A stretch of 23,274 nt of DNA, from contig DATKYV010000162.1 of the NCBI GenBank assembly GCA_035528275.1, positions 1 to 23,274 on the forward strand, given 5' to 3'. The notes under the pieces are model-generated. The model was not told where the DNA came from. It worked only from the letters and a program-made list of their open reading frames with translations, and ran no database searches. This stretch comes from DATKYV01 sp035528275 (lineage in GTDB: Bacteria; Acidobacteriota; Terriglobia; UBA7540). The translations under genes and the position numbers were made by a program. This document shows, piece after piece, positions 8,003 to 14,568 of the stretch; positions within the stretch are counted from its first letter, which is position 1; each line of letters opens with the position of its first letter.

Positions 8003-8890
8003 ATGACCACGCTCGATCTCGCGCCCAACCTGAGATTCCAAACTGCAGGGTTTCACCTTCGCCGCACTCTCGGCGCCGGCGTGGTTTTGTTCGTCGCGCT
8101 GGCGGCCTGCGGCAATGCCTTCGCCTGGGGGCCGGGCGCTCACCGGCTGGTCAACAACTGGGCGGTGCAGACACTCCCACCGGAGATTCGCGGCTTTTTT
8201 GCGGCCAACCGTCAATACCTGGCGGATCATGCCAACGATCCCGTCGAGTGGATGGAAAAGGACCGTTACGAGCGCAAACAGCATTACCTGTACCTGGATA
8301 AGTACGGCAAGTTCCCCTACCTCGAACTCCCGCATTCCTTCCGGCGCGCCGTTGAGCGTTACGGCTCCGGCCGGATCAATCGCAACGGCCTGCTCCCCTG
8401 GCAGATCGGTGAATACAGTCTGCGCCTGACGAACGCCCTGAAGGCGCACGATTGGGAGGAAGCCAAGGAAGTCGCGGCCGCGCTCGGTCACTACGTAGCC
8501 GACACCCACGACCCTTTGCACACCACGGAGAATTACGATGGGCAGTTGACGGGCCAGCCGGGGCTGGCGGACCGCTTCGGCTCCCAGGTCGTCGACCGGT
8601 ACCAGAGCTTCTTCATACTTCGCCCCGATTCGGCCATGAAGATCGACGATCCCACCGATTACGCCTTCGCCGCGGTCTTGGAATCGCACACCTGGGTTGA
8701 CCAGATTATTCTGGCCGACCGGCTGGCGGTGAGAGACCTGATGGGTTACAACGACGACTACTTCGACCGCTTCTACTCGCGGGTCGGTTCCTTTATGATC
8801 CGCCAGATCAATCTCGCGATTCATGACACGGGTTCGTACTGGTACACCGCATGGCTGAATGCCGGGCGTCCCCCTCTGCCCGGACGCTAG
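8003..8890 (+). CDS. Secreted S1/P1 nuclease / zinc-dependent phospholipase C-like protein
   Basis: From the ATG at 8003 the product has 295 residues with a signal peptide (RRTLGAGVVLFVALAACGNAFA) ending just before WGPGAH. Mature proteins of this family start with a Trp that binds zinc through its amino group. Zinc-ligand motifs visible are the N-terminal WGPGAH, an Asp region DHANDP, the His of KQHYLYLD, and HYVADTHDPLH (His, Asp at +4, His at +10). The last expected pair, His-x3-Glu or Asp (GLHxRFE-like), reads ADRFG, so these two ligands appear lost. It acts outside the cytoplasm on nucleic acid or phospholipid. A TTG at 7913 overlapping the previous gene is the alternative start but would put about 30 extra residues before the signal peptide. 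Confidence 0.75.
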   Translation: MTTLDLAPNLRFQTAGFHLRRTLGAGVVLFVALAACGNAFAWGPGAHRLVNNWAVQTLPPEIRGFFAANRQYLADHANDPVEWMEKDRYERKQHYLYLDKYGKFPYLELPHSFRRAVERYGSGRINRNGLLPWQIGEYSLRLTNALKAHDWEEAKEVAAALGHYVADTHDPLHTTENYDGQLTGQPGLADRFGSQVVDRYQSFFILRPDSAMKIDDPTDYAFAAVLESHTWVDQIILADRLAVRDLMGYNDDYFDRFYSRVGSFMIRQINLAIHDTGSYWYTAWLNAGRPPLPGR

Positions 8891-8899
8891 CAACGGGCC

Positions 8900-8962
8900 A
8901 GCAGGCAGAAAGCAGTAGACAGACGATAGTAAGCAGAAGGCACTAAGCAGTAGGCAGAGAGC
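8900..8962. repeat. Degenerate heptamer tandem array, left copy
   Basis: Nine consecutive 7-base units fit a consensus of AGWADGC (examples AGCAGGC, AGAAAGC, AGTAAGC, AGAAGGC, AGTAGGC). The array begins ten bases after the stop codon of the secreted zinc protein. A second array with the opposite orientation lies at 9237-9278. The bases AGTAAGCAGAAGGCA (8928-8942) are repeated exactly, inverted, at 9243-9257. Confidence 0.8.
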
Positions 8963-9236
8963 GGCGTCCCGGTCTTAACTTCGCGGACTTCTTAAGTAGA
9001 ATCCCAGTGTCAGGTATAGTAATAGCCACGGGGAGGGCTTGAAATCAGAACCCTTCAGGAAAAGCAGGCGGGCAAGACCTATCTGGTATTTCGGACCCTA
9101 ACCGGAACCTTCCACGTCTTCATGCAGGCAGTGGCGAGGGACGCTGCCATGGACCGCGGCGCTTAGTCAAAATCAGAGATTGCAGCGGATCGGTGATGAG
9201 AGATTTGGCACCCGTGACGATATCTTCGCCTATTGA
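8963..9236. other. Non-coding stretch between two inverted heptamer arrays
   Basis: No convincing gene is present. One frame stays open from 9026 to the TAG at 9164-9166 and has protein-like composition (for example KTYLVFRTLTGTFHVF). It has no usable start codon until an ATG at 9122, leaving only 14 residues. It may be a decayed gene or chance. Confidence 0.4.
8975..9002 (+). promoter_or_regulatory. Possible promoter between the heptamer arrays
   Basis: TTAACT (8975-8980) and TAGAAT (8997-9002) are spaced by 16 bases. They match four and five of six sigma70 consensus positions. It would read towards the adenosine deaminase gene through the second heptamer array. Weak evidence. Confidence 0.25.
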
Positions 9237-9278
9237 TCCTGCTGCCTTCTGCTTACTGCCTGCTGCATTCTGCATACT
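9237..9278. repeat. Degenerate heptamer tandem array, right (inverted) copy
   Basis: Six 7-base units fit GCHTNCT (GCCTTCT, GCTTACT, GCCTGCT, GCATTCT, GCATACT, with a degenerate first unit). This is the reverse complement of the 8900-8962 array. It ends only 15 bases before the adenosine deaminase GTG start, so it lies inside that gene's leader. Confidence 0.75.
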
Positions 9279-9293
9279 GGACGCCGGCCCATC

Positions 9294-10328
9294 GTGAATG
9301 AAATCACTCCCAGCCTTGAGTCCTTCATCGCCCGGTTGCCGAAAGTCGAATTGCACCTTCACTTGGAAGGGAGCCTCCAGCCCGATACTTTGCGGGAGCT
9401 TTCGCGACGCCGGGGCGTGCTGAAAAAGGGGATTGAATTATGGGTTCGCCGGCGCGGCCGCCAATCCTACCGCTACTCGGATTTCCAGGACTTCCTGGTG
9501 GCTTTTGGTCTGGTGACCAAGCTGCTTGAAATCCCCGCCGACTACGCGCTCGCCACCACCCGGCTGGTGGAATGGTTGCGCGAGCAAAACGTGAAGTATG
9601 CCGAGGTCATCTTTGCCGCGGGCGTGGTCCTCTGGAAGAAGCAGTCGATGGAAGGGGTCTTTGAGGCAGTGGCGGCTGCGGCCGAGGAAGCCCGCGAGCG
9701 CCTGGGCGTTCGGGTCAACTGGATCTTCGACGCCGTCCGCCACTTCGGCGTCGAACACGTTCGCGAGGTCATGAAGTGGGCCGCGAGGTTTAGATCACGT
9801 GGCGTTGTGGCTTTCGGCATCGGCGGGGATGAGGCGCGCGGCCCGGCAGAGCTCTTTCCCGAAATCTATCGCCAGGCTCGTGACCTCGGTCTGCACCTCA
9901 CGGCGCACGCCGGCGAAACCGTCGGGCCGGAAAGCATCCGCCGCGCCGTGGAGCTGCTGGGCGCCGAGCGCATCGGTCACGGGCTCACCGCCGCCCGCGA
10001 TCCCTCGGTGATGGCTCTGTTGCGTGAGCGCGGGGTTCCACTCGAAGTCTGCCTAAGCAGCAATGTCTCAACGCGCGTGCTCGCCCGCCTTGAAGATCAT
10101 CCGCTCTCTCTATTCCTGGCGAGCGGCGTGACCATCACGCTGAACTCTGACGATCCGGCGATGTTCGGGACCAGTCTGGAGCGCGAGATGGCCTTGGCCG
10201 CTCAGACTTTCGGGCTAACGCAAGATCAATTACGCGGTCTGATGGAAAACGCCGTGCGTGCGGCGTTCCTGCCGGATGACGACAAAGCGATTCTGTTGTG
10301 GGATTTGCGCGCCGGCGGTGGGGCGTAA
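9294..10328 (+). CDS. add: Adenosine deaminase family protein
   Basis: The 344-residue zinc amidohydrolase is of normal length. The zinc-binding HLHLEGS is at 21-27 (His21, His23). TAHAGETVG near residue 203 supplies the third His and the catalytic Glu neighbourhood. RIGHGL, EVCLSSNVSTRVL and TLNSDDPAMFGTSL (Asp-Asp near 283) complete the family signature. The family deaminates adenosine to inosine in purine salvage; close relatives act on aminodeoxyfutalosine or adenine, which the sequence does not exclude. The GTG start at 9294 is the only start that keeps the LPKVELHLHLEGS region in normal position, though no clear Shine-Dalgarno precedes it. It converges with the thioredoxin gene, with 11 bases between the two stops. 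Confidence 0.87.
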   Translation: MNEITPSLESFIARLPKVELHLHLEGSLQPDTLRELSRRRGVLKKGIELWVRRRGRQSYRYSDFQDFLVAFGLVTKLLEIPADYALATTRLVEWLREQNVKYAEVIFAAGVVLWKKQSMEGVFEAVAAAAEEARERLGVRVNWIFDAVRHFGVEHVREVMKWAARFRSRGVVAFGIGGDEARGPAELFPEIYRQARDLGLHLTAHAGETVGPESIRRAVELLGAERIGHGLTAARDPSVMALLRERGVPLEVCLSSNVSTRVLARLEDHPLSLFLASGVTITLNSDDPAMFGTSLEREMALAAQTFGLTQDQLRGLMENAVRAAFLPDDDKAILLWDLRAGGGA

Positions 10329-10339
10329 ACGTGGGCGGA

Positions 10340-11710
10340 CTACTGGGAGGTGGCGGCGACCCCGGCAGCGCCGGGGCGCGCCAGGACCTCGCGGACCTTT
10401 GTCTCCAGCGTTGAAACGAAGCTTCCGAGATCGAGTCCAGCTTGGCGAAACGCCACGCGACCCTCGGGATCGAGGATCATCACCGTGGGCAGGGCGTTGA
10501 CGCCCATCAATCCGTCGAGCCCGCGAGCGTAGACCACCGGAGCGGTCCATTCTTCCTGGCGAATGAAATCGGGCACGCTGCTGCGGTCTTCGTCCACGTT
10601 CACGGCCAGGAAGGTGACCGCCGGATTGCCGCGGAACATCTCCAGCACGCGCTCGAAGAGCTTGCCCTCCAGCCGACAGGGGCCGCACCAGGTGGCCCAA
10701 AAATCCATCACCAGCACCTTGCCGCGAAACTCCGCCAGACGCACGTGAGTGCCGTCCAATCGCTCCAGGGCGAATTCCGTGGGGTCGCGGACGCCCGAGT
10801 TGGGGCGCTCCTCGCCGGCCAGTCGCGACTCGAGCGAACGTGTCAGTTCGTCGTACCGGGCGAGAACGAGATCGCCCAGCCCCTCGTCGGTTGGGTGCTT
10901 CAGGATGTAGGCGCTGCCGAGTTTCTTTCGCAACTCGCTGCGCTGCGCCGGCTCAACACTCTTGTCGGGGAAGGCGAAGGCGGTCGCGTAGGCATCGATC
11001 GCCCGATCCGTATCCCCCGTCTTGGACGCCGCATCACCCAGCCACTCCGCCACCTGCGCGGAAGGGTAAGCTTCCATACTCTTCTCGAAGTCGGCGGCGG
11101 CGCGGGTATTGTCTCCCGACCCGGCGTAGACCTTGCCGCGCAGGAAATAAGCCGTGGCGCGCATCAGGGCCGCGGTGGCCTGCCATTTTTCCGGGGCCAC
11201 GCTCGCCGGTGGTTTTTCAGAGGCCATCTTTTCAGCGCGCTCGATGAAGCGCGTACCGTAATGAATCGCCTTTTGGCGGCTCGCGCTGTCGTTCTGCCGT
11301 TCGTAAAGTCCGATGACCGCGGTGAGCAGTTCGAGGTCTTGGGGATTGATCTCGAGCAATTGTTCCGCCACTGTCGCCGCCTTGCGCGGATCGTTCGACT
11401 GCATGGCGAGCTTGTAGATGAGGCGCAGAACGCGCTCCCGACGCGCGCTGTGGGGATAGCGCTCCAGGTAACTTTCCAGATTCTTGATGACCTCCAGAGG
11501 ATTGGAGGGACCGGCTTCCAGGGCCTTGTTCAGCGCCTGGGATTCTTCCACCTCGGGCGTGGCAGCCTGCGAACTCTTCTCCGCACTCGAGGGCGGCGCC
11601 GGCTTGCCCGCGGGCTTCTCCTCGCCGGCAAAGGCAGGCGTGATTGCCAGGAGTGCGGCCAGGGACCAGACGAATGCGCGATGACCGAATCTGCCAGTTG
11701 GATTTTGCAT
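10340..11710 (-). CDS. Exported TPR protein with TlpA/ResA-like thioredoxin domain
   Basis: The 456-residue product opens with a signal peptide (MQNPTGRFGHRAFVWSLAAL, cleavage near AFA-GEE at 28). A Pro/Ser/Ala-rich linker follows, then tetratricopeptide-like helices at about 60-300 and a thioredoxin fold at about 320-450. That fold contains FWATWCGPC (redox Cys342 and Cys345), VNVDED and the cis-Pro ALPTVMILDPEG. TlpA/ResA-type proteins reduce disulfides outside the cytoplasm, for example in cytochrome c maturation. The TPR part suggests docking to a partner, which is unknown. The ATG at 11710 starts the signal peptide directly; no strong ribosome site is visible. Confidence 0.85.
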   Translation of the reverse strand: MQNPTGRFGHRAFVWSLAALLAITPAFAGEEKPAGKPAPPSSAEKSSQAATPEVEESQALNKALEAGPSNPLEVIKNLESYLERYPHSARRERVLRLIYKLAMQSNDPRKAATVAEQLLEINPQDLELLTAVIGLYERQNDSASRQKAIHYGTRFIERAEKMASEKPPASVAPEKWQATAALMRATAYFLRGKVYAGSGDNTRAAADFEKSMEAYPSAQVAEWLGDAASKTGDTDRAIDAYATAFAFPDKSVEPAQRSELRKKLGSAYILKHPTDEGLGDLVLARYDELTRSLESRLAGEERPNSGVRDPTEFALERLDGTHVRLAEFRGKVLVMDFWATWCGPCRLEGKLFERVLEMFRGNPAVTFLAVNVDEDRSSVPDFIRQEEWTAPVVYARGLDGLMGVNALPTVMILDPEGRVAFRQAGLDLGSFVSTLETKVREVLARPGAAGVAATSQ

Positions 11711-11818
11711 GCAGGATGGGCCCGCGTCCGCGGCTCCCCGCCTCCCGGTTTTCTACTCTAGAAAGATGGCCGCAAAGGGTCAAGTGATTTCGGGTGCCGG
11801 GTGGTTTCGGCCGATGGC

Positions 11819-11827
11819 TGATATAAT
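11819..11827 (+). promoter_or_regulatory. Extended -10 promoter for the HAD hydrolase
   Basis: TGATATAAT is a perfect TGn plus TATAAT extended -10 element. No good -35 is seen at the expected distance, as is usual for this class. Transcription would begin near 11834, leaving a leader of about 16 bases that just holds GAGAGGTGA before ATG 11850. Confidence 0.6.
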
Positions 11828-11849
11828 GCATGGTCCCTGAGAGGTGAAA

Positions 11850-12569
11850 ATGGCCGAGATTCCGCTCCGCGCGATCTTCTTTGATGCCGGCAACACGTTG
11901 ATCTTCCCTCGCGTCGAAGAGCTGGCGCAGGACTTGACCGAGCAAGGCTATCCGGCCGAGGTCGAAGATTTTTGTGCCGCGGAACGCGCCGGCAAGCAGA
12001 AGCTCGACGAATGGCTCTGGCCGCAGATCCGCCTGGGCGAGGTGCCGCGCACCATCGACCACTTCTACTGGGGGGCTTACCTGCGGGCGCTCATGGAGCG
12101 GATTCGCGCCCCGGAATCCGAGCAGGGTCGGCTGATGCAGCGCGTCGCCGAGGGCTTCCAGGACATCACCCTGTGGTCGCGCGTTTTGCCGGAGACGCCG
12201 CCCTATCTCGAAAAGCTGCGCGCCCGGGGCTATTTTCTGGGTGTCATTTCGAATTCCATCGGCACCATGGAGGAGCAGCTTGCGCGCCTCGACCTTGCCC
12301 GGCATTTCGACATCGTGATTGATTCGGCCGTGGTGGGAGTGGAAAAACCGCACCCCGATATCTTCAAGATCGCCCTCGGCCGCGCGCGCGTCGAACCCTC
12401 GGAGGCCATATTCGTTGGCGATACCCACGCCACCGATATCGGCGGCGCGCAGCTTGCCGGCTTGCGCGGCGTCCTGATCGACCGCGTCGGCGCATACCCC
12501 CAGGCCGCCTGCCCGCGCATCAATTCGCTGCCGGAACTGGAATCGGTCCTAGCGAACCTTCCCTCGTGA
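11850..12569 (+). CDS. HAD-superfamily hydrolase (subfamily IA)
   Basis: From the ATG at 11850 the product has 239 residues. This start sits after GAGAGGTGA (11839-11847) and fits better than the GTG at 11844, which lies inside the ribosome site. Motif I is FFDAGNTL (nucleophile Asp12), with Gly replacing the second Asp of the usual DxDxT. Motif II is the Ser of VISNS. Motif III is the Lys of VGVEKPHPDIF, and motif IV is VGDTHATDIGGA. These give a complete catalytic set for a phosphohydrolase, with the acid/base position altered. An alpha-helical C1 cap lies between motifs I and II. The substrate is unknown. It starts a possible short operon with the membrane gene 51 bases downstream. Confidence 0.85.
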   Translation: MAEIPLRAIFFDAGNTLIFPRVEELAQDLTEQGYPAEVEDFCAAERAGKQKLDEWLWPQIRLGEVPRTIDHFYWGAYLRALMERIRAPESEQGRLMQRVAEGFQDITLWSRVLPETPPYLEKLRARGYFLGVISNSIGTMEEQLARLDLARHFDIVIDSAVVGVEKPHPDIFKIALGRARVEPSEAIFVGDTHATDIGGAQLAGLRGVLIDRVGAYPQAACPRINSLPELESVLANLPS

Positions 12570-12620
12570 ATAAACGAGAGCGGCGTACGCGGCCGCACTT
12601 TGTGGCATCATAGCTGAAGC

Positions 12621-12902
12621 GTGAGAGCGGCCATCAAACGGATCGTCCTGCTGGTTGTCGGCTGGGGATTTATCCTCCTGGGCATTGTGGGGCTGTTTTT
12701 GCCGGTGCTTCAGGGGATCCTATTCATCCTCATCGGTCTGATCATTCTCTCCTCGGAATACGTCTGGGCGCACCATCTGCTCGAGAGGGTCAAGGCACGA
12801 TTTCCCGGCGTGGCGCGCAAATCGCACGAAGCCACCGCCCGGGCCAAGGCTTGGCTTGAACGCCTGCGTGGGCGCTCGTCCAAACAGCCGCCGGGCGAAT
12901 AG
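12621..12902 (+). CDS. Small PGPGW/DUF454-like membrane protein
   Basis: The product has 93 residues. Two hydrophobic helices (about 8-26 and 29-46), joined by a tight GLFLPVLQG turn, resemble the PGPGW and DUF454 two-helix membrane families. A basic, amphipathic C-terminal half follows (LLERVKARFPGVARKSHEATARAKAWLERLRG), probably cytoplasmic. The function of these families is not established. The start is GTG, with only a weak ribosome site, so it may be translated by coupling or at low level. No terminator with a T-tract follows. Confidence 0.65.
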   Translation: MRAAIKRIVLLVVGWGFILLGIVGLFLPVLQGILFILIGLIILSSEYVWAHHLLERVKARFPGVARKSHEATARAKAWLERLRGRSSKQPPGE

Positions 12903-12952
12903 AGAAGGACATCCCGAGCGAGTTTTCCACAACCCCCCCCAATTCGCCAGGC

Positions 12953-13072
12953 TAGTGCCGTTCCAACTTAATGTGTCCGTCAGCTGACGGACATCGCAAG
13001 GTCTCGGCCCGCCAGTTGGCGGATTGTGGTTACTCCTCACGGCATTAGGCCGAAAAAGTTGGAACGGCACTA
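12953..13072. mobile_element. MITE-like element, 120 bp, with 17-bp perfect terminal inverted repeats
   Basis: The ends TAGTGCCGTTCCAACTT (12953-12969) and its exact reverse complement (13056-13072) bound a 120-bp non-coding unit. Inside are a perfect 20-base palindrome, TGTCCGTCAGCTGACGGACA (12974-12993), and a related one, CCGCCAGTTGGCGG (13009-13022). The termini carry TAG at the left and CTA at the right. There is no transposase, so any movement would need one elsewhere in the genome. No clear direct target duplication is visible. Confidence 0.7.
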
Positions 13073-13241
13073 CCCTGTGGAAAATCAGCCAGCCCGGGAG
13101 GTCCAAGACTCCGGGTTGGGGACTGGTATCTCGGCAATTCCGTTGAAGGCTGCCCACGGCTGACGGCTGACTCTTTGTCTACGCGCGGCGAGAGGAATCG
13201 CACGGTGCAGTTTGCGGTGTGAAAAGCGGCGAAAAAGCGAT

Positions 13242-13247
13242 TATAAT
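13242..13247 (+). promoter_or_regulatory. TATAAT -10 element upstream of thiolase
   Basis: A perfect TATAAT lies 20 bases before the ATG at 13267. The best -35 (TGTGAA, 13218-13223, spacing 18) is poor. A start of transcription near 13254 makes the in-frame GTG at 13219 an unlikely translation start. Confidence 0.45.
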
Positions 13248-13266
13248 TCCGGGGGGTCAGAAACCC

Positions 13267-14451
13267 ATGCGCGAAGCGGTCATCATCTCCGCAGTTCGCA
13301 CCGCCATCGGTAAATTCCTCGGTTCGCTCACACCTTTTTCCGCGGTCGATCTTGGAGCCTTCGTGGTGCGCGAAGCGGTGCGCCGGGCCGGCATCGAGCC
13401 TGGCCAGGTTGACGAGATCATCATGGGAAACGTTGTCTCCGCCGGGCTGGGACAGAACCCGGCGCGCCAAGCGGGACTGAAGGGCGGCCTTGACCCGCGC
13501 GTCGCGGCGATGACCATCAACAAGGTTTGCGGTTCGGGGTTGAAGGCCGTGGGGCTGGCGGCGCAGGGGATTCAGACGGGCAACGCGGAAATCGTCGTCG
13601 CCGGCGGCATGGAGTCAATGACCAACGCCCCCTATCTTCTGCCCAATCTCCGGCAGGGTCTGCGCCTCGGACACGCCAAGGTTCTCGACTCGATGATTCA
13701 GGACGGCCTCTGGGACTCGTTTGAAGATTTTCACATGGGCATGACGGCCGAGCTGGTGGCGGAGAAGTACAAGATCAGCCGCGGACGCCAGGACGCCTAC
13801 GCGGTGGAGAGCCATCGCCGGGCGATTGACGCCACGAAGAGTTGTCGCTTCAAGGAGGAGATTGTTCCGGTCGCCGTCCCGCAGAAGAAGGGCGAGCCGG
13901 TTCAGTTTGCCGTTGACGAATCTCCCCGCGAAGACACTTCACTCGAAGCGCTGGCCCGCCTGCGGCCGGTTTTCAAGCCGGATGGGACGGTGACTGCCGG
14001 AAACGCTCCGGGCACGAACGATGGCGCCGCGGCGCTGGTGGTGACGAGTGCCGAGACCGCGAAGAAGCTGGGCAAGAAGCCGCTGGCGCGCATCGCGGGC
14101 CAGGTGGTGAGCGGCGTCGAGCCGAAGTGGGTGATGATGGCGCCGGTGGACGCCGTGCGGTCGCTGGTGGAAAAACTGGGTTGGAAGCTCGCCGAAGTCG
14201 ACCTCGTCGAACTGAACGAAGCCTTCGCTGTCCAGGCGCTCGCCGTCATCCAGGAGCTGGGTCTTGATCCCGAGCGAACCAACGTCAACGGCGGCGCGGT
14301 GGCGCTCGGCCATCCCATCGGAGCTTCCGGAGCGCGCATCCTGGTGACCCTCCTCTACGAAATGGCGCGCCGCAACGCCAAGCGCGGAATCGCCGCTCTC
14401 TGCCTGGGCGGCGGCAACGCCGTGGCGCTCGCCGTCGAGCGAGGGAATTGA
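13267..14451 (+). CDS. atoB: Acetyl-CoA acetyltransferase (thiolase)
   Basis: The 394-residue protein has the complete thiolase triad: nucleophile Cys88 in NKVCGSGLKAV, His349 in GGAVALGHPIGASGARI, and Cys379 in CLGGGNAVAL. The family condenses two acetyl-CoA to acetoacetyl-CoA or runs the reverse in ketone and fatty-acid breakdown. The ATG at 13267 gives the canonical MREAVIISAVRTAIGKF; an upstream GTG would overlap the -10 element. It is followed by the 3-hydroxyacyl-CoA dehydrogenase, which uses its product, so the pair supports acetoacetyl-CoA to 3-hydroxybutyryl-CoA flow. The symbol could equally be phaA or thlA; the biological direction is not fixed by the sequence. Confidence 0.93.
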   Translation: MREAVIISAVRTAIGKFLGSLTPFSAVDLGAFVVREAVRRAGIEPGQVDEIIMGNVVSAGLGQNPARQAGLKGGLDPRVAAMTINKVCGSGLKAVGLAAQGIQTGNAEIVVAGGMESMTNAPYLLPNLRQGLRLGHAKVLDSMIQDGLWDSFEDFHMGMTAELVAEKYKISRGRQDAYAVESHRRAIDATKSCRFKEEIVPVAVPQKKGEPVQFAVDESPREDTSLEALARLRPVFKPDGTVTAGNAPGTNDGAAALVVTSAETAKKLGKKPLARIAGQVVSGVEPKWVMMAPVDAVRSLVEKLGWKLAEVDLVELNEAFAVQALAVIQELGLDPERTNVNGGAVALGHPIGASGARILVTLLYEMARRNAKRGIAALCLGGGNAVALAVERGN

Positions 14452-14489
14452 TCCATTGGTCCATTGAATCATTGATCCATTGAATCAAC
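14450..14489. repeat. Degenerate octamer tandem array, left copy
   Basis: Five consecutive 8-base units are present: GATCCATT, GGTCCATT, GAATCATT, GATCCATT, GAATCAAC. The array starts inside the thiolase stop codon (TGA, 14449-14451). An inverted counterpart lies at 14529-14568. Confidence 0.75.
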
Positions 14490-14528
14490 GGACTAGAGAA
14501 TCCAGCAACGAGATTTAGCAAGGCAGGC

Positions 14529-14568
14529 CAATCAGTCAATGAATCAATGGAGAAATGAATCAATCAAG
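14529..14568. repeat. Degenerate octamer tandem array, right (inverted) copy
   Basis: Five 8-base units are present: CAATCAGT, CAATGAAT, CAATGGAG, AAATGAAT, CAATCAAG. Their reverse complements match the left array (ATTCATTG-like). The array contains the start codon of the dehydrogenase and encodes its first ten residues. Confidence 0.75.

Larger units (their letters stand above)
12903..13266. other. 364-base intergenic region carrying a miniature inverted-repeat element
   Basis: No gene is seen. It holds the 120-bp element at 12953-13072, a bulged hairpin near 13094-13116 (CCCGGGAG facing CTCCGGG), two TGACGGC-like heptamers near 13154-13171, and the thiolase -10 element at 13242. TTTTCCACA at 12923-12931 and its inverse at 13076-13084 flank the element. 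Confidence 0.6.

Noticed and set aside
10364..10380. CCCCGGCAGCGCCGGGG hairpin between convergent genes
   Set aside because: It lies within the coding end of the thioredoxin gene and has no T-tract on either side.
12564..12579. CTCGT-ACGAG hairpin over the HAD stop codon as a terminator
   Set aside because: Only five pairs, no T-tract, and it overlaps the coding end.
3948..12611. Exact GTGGCATCAT at 3948-3957 and 12602-12611, both upstream of membrane-protein genes
   Set aside because: Distances to the start codons differ greatly (about 75 and 10 bases) and there is no further shared context.
12923..13084. Two inverted TTTTCCACA words, which fit a relaxed DnaA-box consensus, flanking the 120-bp element
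   Set aside because: Only two boxes, no AT-rich unwinding region and no dnaA/dnaN nearby; not enough for an origin.
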